From CAVORB01 sp963736235 (lineage in GTDB: Bacteria; Pseudomonadota; Gammaproteobacteria; Chromatiales; Chromatiaceae), in assembly GCA_963736235.1 (NCBI GenBank), contig CAVTOR010000017.1:62001-126000 (forward strand): DNA of 64,000 nucleotides. The letters are read 5' to 3'. Position numbers and translations under genes: made by a program. Positions 45,236 through 52,514 of this stretch are shown in pieces (positions within the stretch are counted from its first letter, which is position 1; every line of letters starts with the position of its first letter). Under the pieces are notes generated by a model that had not been told where the DNA came from, searched no databases, and saw nothing but the letters and a program-made list of their open reading frames with translations.

Positions 45236-45610
45236 ATGCTTACGAAGACCACACTGAAACCAGGACAGAAAGGGACGAAGGGCCTCACCAAGAAATACGG
45301 GGATCGATTGGTCTGTGTGCGCTACAAGTACGATCAAGAAACAGGCCGGCGGTACACGACGGTCGAACTGATCGAAGAAGAAAGCGATCGGCGCATCGAT
45401 TCGAAGGCTGACAAGGTACAAGCACCTGTACCTACGCCACAACGGCTCGGTGTCCGAGTCGAGTACTGGGAGACGGATGTAAGGGAGAAGGTCAAAGCTG
45501 CCGGGGGCATCTGGCGACCGCGGCAGAAGCTTTGGGAACTAGGGTATGAAGACATCGTCGCGCTTGCGCTGGAATCGAGGGTTGTTGGCGATGACTTCAC
45601 TAGTTCTTGA
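45236..45610 (+). CDS. Small basic protein co-transcribed with the integrase, unknown
   Basis: 124 residues, rich in Lys/Arg, with no membrane segment. It begins MLTKTTLKPGQKGTKGLTKK, then a beta-like RLVCVRYKYD, and a C-terminal part RVEYWETDVREKVKAAGGIW followed by RPRQKLWELGYEDIVALAL. It is 25 bases after intI and not bounded by GTTRRRY boxes, so it is not a cassette but part of the integron platform. It could be a DNA-binding accessory to the recombinase; that is a guess from position and charge. Confidence 0.65.
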   Translation: MLTKTTLKPGQKGTKGLTKKYGDRLVCVRYKYDQETGRRYTTVELIEEESDRRIDSKADKVQAPVPTPQRLGVRVEYWETDVREKVKAAGGIWRPRQKLWELGYEDIVALALESRVVGDDFTSS

Positions 45611-45756
45611 CCAGCACCAGCGGGGTTCTATATATAGGTGCCTAGATATAGGTTCGCATATGTAGGAACCTAGTATTAGGTGCCGGTATGCATATTTGGG
45701 AACAAGTTCCTAAATATGCATACTTTAGTTGCGGCGGTGACGCCGTCGATTGCATG
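45611..45756. promoter_or_regulatory. Palindrome-rich candidate attI / control region
   Basis: 146 AT-rich bases between the integrase operon and the first cassette (starting TTGAAC at 45757). It holds a 38-bp palindrome at 45686-45723 (arms GTATGCATATTT and AAATATGCATAC with inner GGAAC/GTTCC; 17 of 19 pairs match). Before it are TAGGTGCCTA (45635), TAGGAACCTA (45663) and TAGGTGCC (45677), i.e. repeated TAGG-NN-CC boxes. A GGCG/CGCC hairpin lies at 45734-45745. Position fits attI, and the boxes look like operator or arm-type sites. Confidence 0.5.
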
Positions 45757-45857
45757 TTGAACAAAGTAAACGGAAATAGCGCTCTGGTATTGATTGACGA
45801 TTGCGAATAGCTGAATGCATATTCAGGCATAGAATCGGCCAAGGAGGCGAATGGGAA

Positions 45858-47066
45858 ATGGAAAAGTCGCTACGTGGAATTTTCCAAAACGGCTATGAGC
45901 ATTTTCATCGCAGCCACGGCGTCAGTCGCGATCAACACACGGCGGCGCATGCCATCATGACCTGCTGCACGGATGAGACAGGAAGGACAGAGTGGATCTG
46001 CCCGCAAGACGACACCATCGTCACCGATCGGCATTGCTGCCGTCACCGTAGTTGTCCGCGCTGCCACGCGGCCAGAACAAGACAATGGCTTGCGACGATG
46101 GAGCAACGACTGCTTCCCTGCGACCACTTTCACGCGGTTTTCACACTACCCCATGAACTGAGTCCGCTGTGGAGGTACAACCGCTCATGGTGTAGTGACC
46201 ACCTGTTGCGCGCAGCCGCCGAAACCATGCAACAACTCCTGCGCGATGAGCGCCATCTTGGGGCCGAGGTCGGAATCATCGCCGCCGTGCACACCTGGGG
46301 ACGTACCCTGAGCTTCCACCCCCATGCCCACCTGCTGGTTACCGGCGGCGGGTTGCAAGGCACAAATTGGAAGCGTGCCGGGCACGACTATCTGTTGCCG
46401 GTCGCCGTGATCAAAGCGAAGTTCCGGGGCAAATGGCTTGCTTGGCTCAACCATGCCTATGCCCAAGGGGCACTGACGCTTCCGCCGGACTGGCATGAGG
46501 CGCGCTGGTTGGGCCTCCTTCGCCACCTATCCAAGCGCGACTGGAACGTACGCATCCAAGGCGCCTACCGCCGCGGACAGGGCGTTGCCGCCTACCTGGC
46601 CCGCTATGCCCGAGGCGGCCCCATCAAAGACTACCGCCTGACCGCAGTTGCACCCGAGCAGATCGCCTTTCGTTACCGCTGCCACCGAGACGGACACGAA
46701 CACACCATGGCGGTGGACACCGCGCGTTTCATCGCCCGGGTCCTCTGGCACGTACCACCAAAAGGGCAGCACACGGTGCGCTACTACGGGCTTTACGTCC
46801 CCAAAGCCCAAGGCAAGCGCAACCAGGCCCGCGACGCCCTGGGCGACCTACCCGAAGCAACCGTTGCAAGACCAACACGCGAGCGCACATGCCCCCGCTG
46901 CGGACATCGGTTATGGCTGCTCAATAGGCACTACGGCGAAGTTTCTACCAATAGCCAAAACGTTCAACAAGGCGTTCAAGCTGCCGCAACCGAAGCGAAA
47001 TCGGTTATGGGAATGCTGTCGGAGCGATCGCCGCCCTCTTTTTTTGACCGCTTGGCGGCAGCTTAA
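45858..47066 (+). CDS. IS91-family HUH (Y1) transposase, cassette 1
   Basis: Rolling-circle-type transposase of 402 residues. The N-terminal zinc domain shows CCRHRSCPRCH near 60-70, the HUH motif is in SFHPHAHLLVTGGG, and the catalytic tyrosine region is VAAYLARYARGGPIKDYRL. The C-terminus has another CPRCGH. ATG 45858 has AGGAGG upstream and is conserved in the second copy. The gene lies wholly inside a cassette (45757-47073); its last about 100 bases are also the attC. About 85% identical in protein to the broken copy at 48252, by eye. Confidence 0.88.
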   Translation: MEKSLRGIFQNGYEHFHRSHGVSRDQHTAAHAIMTCCTDETGRTEWICPQDDTIVTDRHCCRHRSCPRCHAARTRQWLATMEQRLLPCDHFHAVFTLPHELSPLWRYNRSWCSDHLLRAAAETMQQLLRDERHLGAEVGIIAAVHTWGRTLSFHPHAHLLVTGGGLQGTNWKRAGHDYLLPVAVIKAKFRGKWLAWLNHAYAQGALTLPPDWHEARWLGLLRHLSKRDWNVRIQGAYRRGQGVAAYLARYARGGPIKDYRLTAVAPEQIAFRYRCHRDGHEHTMAVDTARFIARVLWHVPPKGQHTVRYYGLYVPKAQGKRNQARDALGDLPEATVARPTRERTCPRCGHRLWLLNRHYGEVSTNSQNVQQGVQAAATEAKSVMGMLSERSPPSFFDRLAAA

Positions 47067-47079
47067 CTCAGCGTTAGGC
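46962..47079 (+). repeat. attC of cassette 1
   Basis: R'' GTTCAAC (46962-46968) and R' GTTAGGC (47073-47079). The stem AAGCTGCCGC (46978-46987) pairs with GCGGCAGCTT (47055-47064). R'' is the exact complement of G+TTGAAC, the start of this cassette at 45757, as expected for a circularised cassette. The transposase frame runs through it to its stop at 47066. 118 bases. Confidence 0.82.
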
Positions 47080-47101
47080 CCGAAACAAAAAGGACAGAGT
47101 G

Positions 47102-48082
47102 ATGGTAAACATCCCAAGAGAACCAACCATTTCAGAGCTAAATAGAAAACTCAAGAGACTTGAGTTCTTGGTGATGGCTCTAGTAGCGTCAGATGGAATC
47201 GGATTTGGTGGAGATCCAGAAGAGTTATTTTATTTGTTCAGGCGGTATTTCCGTGACAGGGATGAGTTTCGTGACGAAAAAGAGTTCTATCGATTTTTTG
47301 AACATTTTTTGTATGAGTCACGGGAAAGGGGAAGTGGTTTACGAGAGGTTGTAAATGACTTAGAACAAAAAATGGGCGAAACACAGAGTGAAGCTAGGCG
47401 TCATTACGAGCGATCTGAGGAAAGAATACGTCTCTTGCCAGAAGCATTGACACAATTGAAAAAAGACAAAAATTAACCAGCAAAGAATTACACAATTATC
47501 TAATCTATCAATACCTTGGTGAAGATTTAAGCAGCATAAAGCTAGATCGATTTATACCAGTTCGAGTATACATTTCTGATGATAAAGAAGCGGATATTCG
47601 TAAAGTATCAGGCGCTATTGATAAGTTACTAGCCGCATTCGGGTTTGAGTTTTCTGATGATTTTCCAGCAGAAGGGTTGGTGGTTTGGTAAAAAATGGTT
47701 TGCCAAGTCTAAAGAAGTTGCTACTCAGCCTGAAGTGACTGATAGGCTAGAGAAGATTGAACGAGCACTGGAGTTAAAGGGGTTACACAAACCCCAAGCT
47801 GAAGTTGACAAAGCGCAAGCTGAAGCTATCGCCGCGTTAACCGCTGCAACAAAAGATATTCCAGACGTCGCAATTCAAGCGGGGTCTATCCTATTGGTGA
47901 AAACCACTGATGGAAATGAGAGTCCGTGCCTCCAGGTGAGAACACTATCCACAAAAGAGTTGATATATCTCGAGAATAATCAGCATCTCTTGTGTAAACC
48001 TGCAACAGTTATGCAATCCCTATCTCAGGGAGCAAAGCCCCAGAACTGCCTGTTGCGGAGCAATAACAATGCGCTGGCCTAA
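47102..48082 (+). CDS. Cassette 2 protein, unknown (probably two frameshifts)
   Basis: AT-rich gene inside cassette 2 (47074-48152). The first frame gives 124 residues (47102-47476) with helical ISELNRKLKRLEFLVMAL and a charged middle rich in RDRDEFRDEKEF. A second frame, 47419 to about 47690, continues LTSKELHNYLIYQYLGEDL and RFIPVRVYISDDKEADIRK. The third, to 48082, reads WFAKSKEVATQPEVTDRLEK and ends SLSQGAKPQNC. One missing and one extra base would join them into about 326 residues. Two separate genes are the alternative. No enzymatic motif is recognised; the middle part resembles ligand-binding or effector-type regions only loosely. Confidence 0.55.
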
Positions 48083-48158
48083 CAATGCCATAAACTCGGA
48101 CCCCAAAAAGCTACGCTGCGCTCCGCTTTTTGGTCTCCGGTTATGGCTGGCGTTGAAC
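48077..48158 (+). repeat. attC of cassette 2
   Basis: R'' GCCTAAC (48077-48083) and R' GTTGAAC (48152-48158). The outer stem GCCATAA (48087-48093)/TTATGGC (48141-48147) and inner stem CCAAAAAGC (48103-48111)/GCTTTTTGG (48125-48133) give the classic imperfect attC hairpin. R'' complements the cassette's own start TTAGGC at 47074. 82 bases; the best-formed site of the array. Confidence 0.9.
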
Positions 48159-48251
48159 AAAGTAAACGGAAATGGCGCTATGGTAACGATAGAAGATACC
48201 GGAAGCAAATGCATATTCAGGCATAGGATCGGCCAAGGAGGCGAATAAGAA

Positions 48252-49481
48252 ATGGAAAAGTCGTTACGAGGGATTTTCCAAAACGGATATGAGGAATTTC
48301 ATCGCAGCCACGGCGTAAGTCGCGATCAACACACGGCGGCGCATGCCATCATGACCTGCTGCACGGATGCGACAGGAAGCACAGAGTGGATCTGCCCGCA
48401 AGACGATACCATCGTCACCGATCGGCATGCTGCCGTCATCGTAGTTGTCCGCGCTGCCACGCGGCGAGAACAAGACAATGGCTTGCGACGATGGAGCAAC
48501 GGTTGCTGCCGTGCGACCACTTCCACGCGGTGTTCACACTACCCCATGAACTGAGTCCGCTGTGGAGCTACAACCGCCCATGGTGCAGTGACCACCTTTT
48601 GCGCGCCGCCGCCAAACCATGCGACAACTCCTGCGCGACGAGCGCCATCTCGGGGCCGACGTGGGAATCATCGCCGCCTTGCACACCTGGGGACGCACCT
48701 TGAGCTTCCATCCTCACGCCCATCTGCTGGTCACCGGCGGCGGGCTGAAGGTACGGATTGGAAGGGAACCGCGCACGATTATCTGTTGCCGGTCGCCGTC
48801 ATCAAGGCCAAATTTCGGGGGAAATGGCTCGCCTGGCTCAACGACGCCTATGACGAAGGTGCACTGGCCCTTCCACCCGACTGGGATGAGAGGCACTGGC
48901 GCGGTATGCTTCGCCACATCGCCACATCGCCACATCGCCACATCGCCAAACGCGATTGGAATGTCGGCATCCAAGGCGCCTACCGCCACGGACAAGGCGT
49001 CGCTGCCTACTTGGCCCGCTATGCCCGTGGTGGCCCCATCAAAGACTACCGTCTCGCCGCAGTTGCACCCGAGCGGATAGCGTTTCGTTACCGCTCCCAC
49101 CGAGACGGACGCGAGCACATCATGGCGCTGGACACCGACCGATTCATCGCCCGCGTCCTGTGGCATGTACCGCCCAAAGGGCAGCACACGGTGCGCTACT
49201 ACGGACTCTACGTCCCAAACGCAAAAGCCAAGCGTAATCATGCCCGCGATGCCCTCGGCTACCTACCCGAACCACCCGTATCGCGAGAACGACGTGCGCG
49301 CACATGCCCACGCTGCGGTCAAAGGCTGTGGTGCTCGGCAGGCATTACGGCAAAATTTCTAGTAATAGCCAAGCCATTGTTCAACAATACGTTCAAGCTG
49401 CCGCAACCGAAACGCAGTCGCTTCCAGGAACGCTATCGGAGCGGTCACCGCCCTCTTTTTCACCACTCGGCGGCAGCTTAA
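48252..49481 (+). pseudogene. IS91-family HUH transposase, second cassette copy, broken
   Basis: Paralogue of the transposase at 45858, in cassette 3 (48153-49488), with the same upstream leader (AAAGTAAACGGAAAT...AAGGAGGCGAA). It starts MEKSLRGIFQNGYEEF, then loses a base near 48430, another near 48614, and slips again near 48750. The HUH segment SFHPHAHLLVTGGG survives in one frame and YLARYARGGPIKDYRL in another. A 24-base expansion of an 8-bp repeat (48917-48948) is in frame. Sequence divergence from copy 1 shows this is an old duplication. The 3' end is again part of an attC. Confidence 0.82.
48917..48948 (+). repeat. 8-bp tandem repeat, four copies
   Basis: CATCGCCA repeated four times inside the second transposase copy. 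The first copy lacks it, so three units (24 bases) were gained without changing the frame. Confidence 0.8.
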
Positions 49482-49494
49482 CTCAGCGTTAGGC
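49379..49494 (+). repeat. attC of cassette 3
   Basis: R'' GTTCAAC (49379-49385) and R' GTTAGGC (49488-49494), with stem AAGCTGCCGC (49395-49404)/GCGGCAGCTT (49470-49479). Nearly the same as the attC at 46962, as expected for paralogous cassettes. R'' complements the cassette start TTGAAC at 48153. Confidence 0.82.
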
Positions 49495-49501
49495 CTTAAA
49501 A

Positions 49502-50012
49502 ATGAAGCCCGGTCACGTTTACTTAGTGCAAGCGGAAAGCATGGATCGTTTTAAGATCGGGTGCGCCTCAGACGTGGCAAAGCGTTTTTCTTCGTTGCAA
49601 ACCGCATCTCCTGTTCATCTGCGATTGGTTGCAACGAGAGAAGCGAAGGATATGTACGCTGAGGAAAAAAGATGGCACAAATTGTTCGCGCCGAGCCGTG
49701 TAAAGGGCGAGTGGTTTGATCTCGAGCCGAAGCAATTTTTGAAAATCGCAAAGGCATTTCGGGCGGAATTCCGCATTCCCGCAAAAGATCGAAATACCGA
49801 AGATTTGGTAGTTGGAAATACGTACTTCATTTCCATCGATGGCGCCACTGTCAAAGAGGTCACGCTTCTCGAACTGGAGGTGTTCAATTTCGCAAGAGCG
49901 GTACGATCGGGCCTTGGTCAAAGAAGCAAATGGCTATGAGAGTTGGAACGTTATCCCCGACGAAGTCAGGAGCACTCCAGTTATGGCTTTAATGAACTAC
50001 GTCACCTGGTGA
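49502..50012 (+). CDS. GIY-YIG (T5orf172/MUG113-like) protein, cassette 4 (one frameshift)
   Basis: Starts only seven bases after its cassette boundary box. The first about 85 residues match the T5orf172 branch of GIY-YIG nucleases: VYLVQAESMDRFKIGCASDV, then RLVATREAKDMYAEEKRWHK and GEWFDLE. The rest (about 85-170) is unassigned. A slip near 49888 moves the frame; the continuation RYDRALVKEANGYESWNVIP ends at 50012. Such proteins are often phage- or defence-linked, but nuclease activity here is only inferred. Confidence 0.7.
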
Positions 50013-50023
50013 TGCAGTGCAAG

Positions 50024-50042
50024 GCCTAATACACTGTTATAT
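50024..50042 (+). repeat. Collapsed attC remnant between cassettes 4 and 5
   Basis: GCCTAAT (R''-like, one mismatch to the complement of the cassette start TTAGGC) is separated by only ACACT from GTTATAT (R'). It reads as R'' plus its spacer fused straight to R', with the whole hairpin missing. The following cassette is bounded correctly by TTATAT. Confidence 0.5.
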
Positions 50043-50072
50043 TCACATGCAGCAGCCAGAAAACAATGCGAT

Positions 50073-50823
50073 ATGAAAATAATATTTAGCAAAAATAAGT
50101 TGCTACTGAGCGCTTTCGCTATATATCTATTGTTTATATTATGTTTTTCGATTATCTATTTGGCTCCTTTGTTATATTACAAAATCGGAACACTTCCTGT
50201 TTAATGCAGATATTCAAAACACACAATTACTTAAGCGCCAGGGCGACTTGACCGCCTCAGTAGAATATAGCAATAATGTACTTTCGCATCTAACTAACTT
50301 AATCGATAAACTACCAAAAGACCTCGTACGGATAGAAATTCAAAAGCCTCAGTTTCTTGAATTCTATCCAAAGGGGGATGTTTATTCGGATGGTCATAAA
50401 TATTATTTTGAGGTGATTCCAGGCACCCCTACTGGCTGGGCTGGCAGCACACCATCCTATCTCCGCATGACGATTTTCAACCGAAGTGACGTAGAAGTAC
50501 TAACAATATATGATGAGAAGCACTTAGCAGAGGCAAAACACATCTATAACAAACAGGGGTTAGTTAATTATTTGAATGCCCTATCAAAGGAAACGAATAA
50601 AAAACTGTCAGCGTTGAGCAGCGAAATAGAAGGTCTTGCTTTACGAAACGAAGGCGTGTGGAAATATCCAGACTTTCTATACTTCAGCGTAGTTACTCAA
50701 TCAACCGTTGGTTACGGCGATATTCTTCCCAATAGCACTTTAATTCGTATGCTGGTAGCCGCACAAACCATTATCGGACTGCTACTTATTGTAGTGGTCA
50801 TAAATATAAGCATAAGAAAGTGA
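50073..50823 (+). CDS. Two-helix potassium-channel-like protein, cassette 5 (one frameshift)
   Basis: Membrane protein of about 250 residues. Its N-terminal helix is LLLSAFAIYLLFILCFSIIY. After one extra base in the A run near 50170 the frame continues EHFLFNADIQNTQLLKRQGD into a large soluble loop. It ends with a pore region carrying the K+ selectivity filter TVGYGD and a last helix MLVAAQTIIGLLLIVVVINI. The layout is that of the two-transmembrane (Ion_trans_2) family. Much lower GC than the chromosome, so acquired. Bounded by the collapsed attC and the attC at 50831. Confidence 0.78.
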
Positions 50824-50830
50824 TCAGTGA

Positions 50831-50894
50831 ATATAACAAGTGCCCTTCAGCCGACCTCCGCTTCGCTCCGGTCGGCTGAGGCTTATCGTTGGGC
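50831..50894 (+). repeat. attC of cassette 5
   Basis: R'' ATATAAC (50831-50837) and R' GTTGGGC (50888-50894). The stem TCAGCCGACC (50847-50856) pairs with GGTCGGCTGA (50870-50879). R'' departs from the RYYYAAC consensus but exactly complements this cassette's start TTATAT at 50037, which confirms both boundaries. 64 bases. Confidence 0.85.
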
Positions 50895-50958
50895 GACGGA
50901 GATACTTGCCGCGCCATGAAGCCATGAAGGAGAATCAAGGGAGGATGGAAGGGAGGAT

Positions 50959-51862
50959 GGGGTCAGGTCTTGTATTTTGCATCAAACGGACTAGGCTCGG
51001 GGCATGGCACGTCCGCTGCGCATCGAGTTTGCCGGCGCCCTCTACCACATCACCTCCCGCGGTGATGGCCGCGAGGACATCTATCGGCATGATTCGGATC
51101 GGGAGACCTATCTCCAAGTGCTCGCGGAGGTTTGCGAGCGTTTCAACTGGTGGGGGCACGCCTACTGCTTGATGACCAACCACTACCACCTGTTGGTGGA
51201 GACGCCGGACGGGAACTTATCGAAAGGCATGCGCCAGCTGAACGGCGTCTATACACAACGCTTCAATGGGTTGCACGGGCGCTGTGGCCATGTGTTCCAG
51301 GGACGGTACAAGGCGATCATTGTGCAAAGGGACGCCTATCTGAAAGAACTCTCTCGGTATATCGTGCTGAACCCGGTTCGTGCGCACATGGTCGCGGCAC
51401 CCGAGGAATGGCCCTGGAGCAGCTACCGAGCGACCATCGGCGATGGCTCTTGTCCAGAGTGGCTGCGTCGGGATTGGCTGCTGTCGACATTCGCCGATAC
51501 CGAACACGCGGCAGTGGCGGCCTACCGCCGGTTCGTCCATGACGGCATCGGCCAACCCGGCCCCTGGGAGCAGCTCACACACCAGGTCTTCCTAGGGTCG
51601 GAGGCATTCGTCGAGAGCCTTCGCCGGACCTTGCCGCAGGACCGCGATCTCTCGGAAGTCCCCCGCGCTCAGCGCCAGAAGCTGCCCGAGCCGCTGCCCC
51701 AGTATGCAGCGATGCACGCCGACCGCGACCAGGCGATTGCCGCTGCCTACGCGAGCGGCGGATATACGTTGAAGGCGATCGGTGAGCACTTCGGACTACA
51801 CTACTCGCAGGTCAGTCGTATCGTGCGGCAAATCCGTGATGCAAAATGCAAGACCTGACCCC
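50959..51862 (+). mobile_element. RAYT (REP-associated tyrosine transposase) element with 25-bp inverted ends
   Basis: The left end GGGGTCAGGTCTTGTATTTTGCATC (50959-50983) and the right end (51838-51862) are inverted repeats with one mismatch, flanking a single transposase gene. Just past the right end the CTGACCCCGTGC unit is repeated. It sits about 65 bases into the last visible integron cassette and probably interrupts it. Confidence 0.75.
51004..51858 (+). CDS. REP-associated tyrosine transposase (Transposase_17, IS200-like fold)
   Basis: HUH endonuclease of 284 residues. It opens MARPLRIEFAGALYHITSRG, has the HUH pair in MTNHYHLLVETP, the catalytic tyrosine region ELSRYIVLNPVRA, and the conserved GHVFQGRYKA. 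A C-terminal helix-turn-helix (YTLKAIGEHFGLHYSQVSRI) is typical of the subgroup. Its stop lies inside the right inverted repeat. GC matches the chromosome, unlike the cassette to its left. Confidence 0.9.
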   Translation: MARPLRIEFAGALYHITSRGDGREDIYRHDSDRETYLQVLAEVCERFNWWGHAYCLMTNHYHLLVETPDGNLSKGMRQLNGVYTQRFNGLHGRCGHVFQGRYKAIIVQRDAYLKELSRYIVLNPVRAHMVAAPEEWPWSSYRATIGDGSCPEWLRRDWLLSTFADTEHAAVAAYRRFVHDGIGQPGPWEQLTHQVFLGSEAFVESLRRTLPQDRDLSEVPRAQRQKLPEPLPQYAAMHADRDQAIAAAYASGGYTLKAIGEHFGLHYSQVSRIVRQIRDAKCKT

Positions 51863-51942
51863 GTGCCTGACCTGACCCCGTGCCTGCCGTGTGTGACCCC
51901 ATGCCGTGGCGCAACCAAGGAGAATCGTTAGTATCATTTAAG

Positions 51943-52257
51943 ATGAAGTGGCTCGAGATTCATCGAGAACGGGAAAGTCGGTCCAGAGCGTTCGGGCGGC
52001 TCACCCAGGTATCCAAACCGCCCCAAAAAACGCACGATGAACAGATCGCGCGGAGGAGAAATGAGAATCCGTCGTCGACGCCCGCCGAGCTCGACCCCGA
52101 CACCCAGAGAATCCTGTGGTTTTCTGTGGCCTTTGAGTACGCTCAAGAATTACGAGGTCAAGGAGATCAACGGTCGCCTCGTCGCGCGAATGCTGCGCCG
52201 TACAGACATCCGCGCCGACGCCGAGACAAAGCGCGCGAAGGAGTACGACTTCCGTAG
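51943..52257 (+). CDS. Possible hypothetical protein
   Basis: 105-residue frame starting MKWLEIHRERESRSRAF, very basic, followed by STPAELDPDTQRILWFSVAF. It overlaps the next frame, and one of the two may be a frameshifted part of the other. No family is recognised. It lies between the RAYT element and an IS3 remnant, so could be a fragment. Confidence 0.35.
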   Translation: MKWLEIHRERESRSRAFGRLTQVSKPPQKTHDEQIARRRNENPSSTPAELDPDTQRILWFSVAFEYAQELRGQGDQRSPRRANAAPYRHPRRRRDKAREGVRLP

Positions 52258-52501
52258 TGCCATCCCACGAACCGCCCTCGGGGGCTACGAGGTGGACGAG
52301 ATCAGTGGCCGAGAGTTGGCGAGGATCCTGGCACGGTCACATGGTCCCGAAGACGCCAAGGCAGATCCGGTCGCGGATCCCCAGGCCGAGGAAGCGCACG
52401 GCGACGATTTCGAGACGCCCGCCCCCCGCACGATCTACCTCGGAGACCGGGAATTGAAGGTTCTCAGCGAGTGCGACTTAGAGGCGCTTCTCCCAAGATA
52501 G
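52037..52501 (+). CDS. Hypothetical protein with repeated YEV-EI-GR-LAR-L motif
   Basis: 154 residues. Two clear copies of a short motif, YEVKEINGRLVARMLRR and YEVDEISGRELARILAR, about 45 residues apart, and a weaker third ending DLEALLPR. The first 35 residues are arginine-rich and may not be translated. No known domain. It could be a repeat-type adaptor or an artefact of an old duplication. Confidence 0.45.
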   Translation: MNRSRGGEMRIRRRRPPSSTPTPRESCGFLWPLSTLKNYEVKEINGRLVARMLRRTDIRADAETKRAKEYDFRSAIPRTALGGYEVDEISGRELARILARSHGPEDAKADPVADPQAEEAHGDDFETPAPRTIYLGDRELKVLSECDLEALLPR

Positions 52502-52514
52502 ATTCGGGCGGATT

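Larger units (their letters stand above)
44152..50894 (+). mobile_element. Integron with co-oriented integrase and at least five cassette ends
   Basis: IntI-type integrase (44152-45210), one co-oriented small gene, a palindromic region (45611-45756), then cassettes beginning with TT of a GTTRRRY box at 45757, 47074, 48153, 49489, 50037 and 50889. attC sites are read at 46962-47079, 48077-48158, 49379-49494 and 50831-50894, plus a 19-base remnant at 50024-50042. For the cassettes starting TTGAAC, TTAGGC, TTGAAC and TTATAT, the R'' box of their own attC is GTTCAAC, GCCTAAC, GTTCAAC and ATATAAC, exact complements. Integrase and cassettes point the same way, unlike classical integrons. The right end is blurred by a RAYT insertion. 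Confidence 0.85.

Noticed and set aside
44152..47066. The integrase plus transposase as an IS91-type element with an accessory tyrosine recombinase, rather than an integron
   Set aside because: Some IS91 relatives do carry such a gene, but here complementary attC boxes and cassette starts recur for unrelated genes (channel, GIY-YIG, unknown), which that model does not explain. Kept as an alternative, not fully excluded.
48917..48948. Short tandem repeats as a CRISPR array
   Set aside because: Units are 8 bp with no spacers and lie inside a transposase gene. This is a simple tandem expansion.
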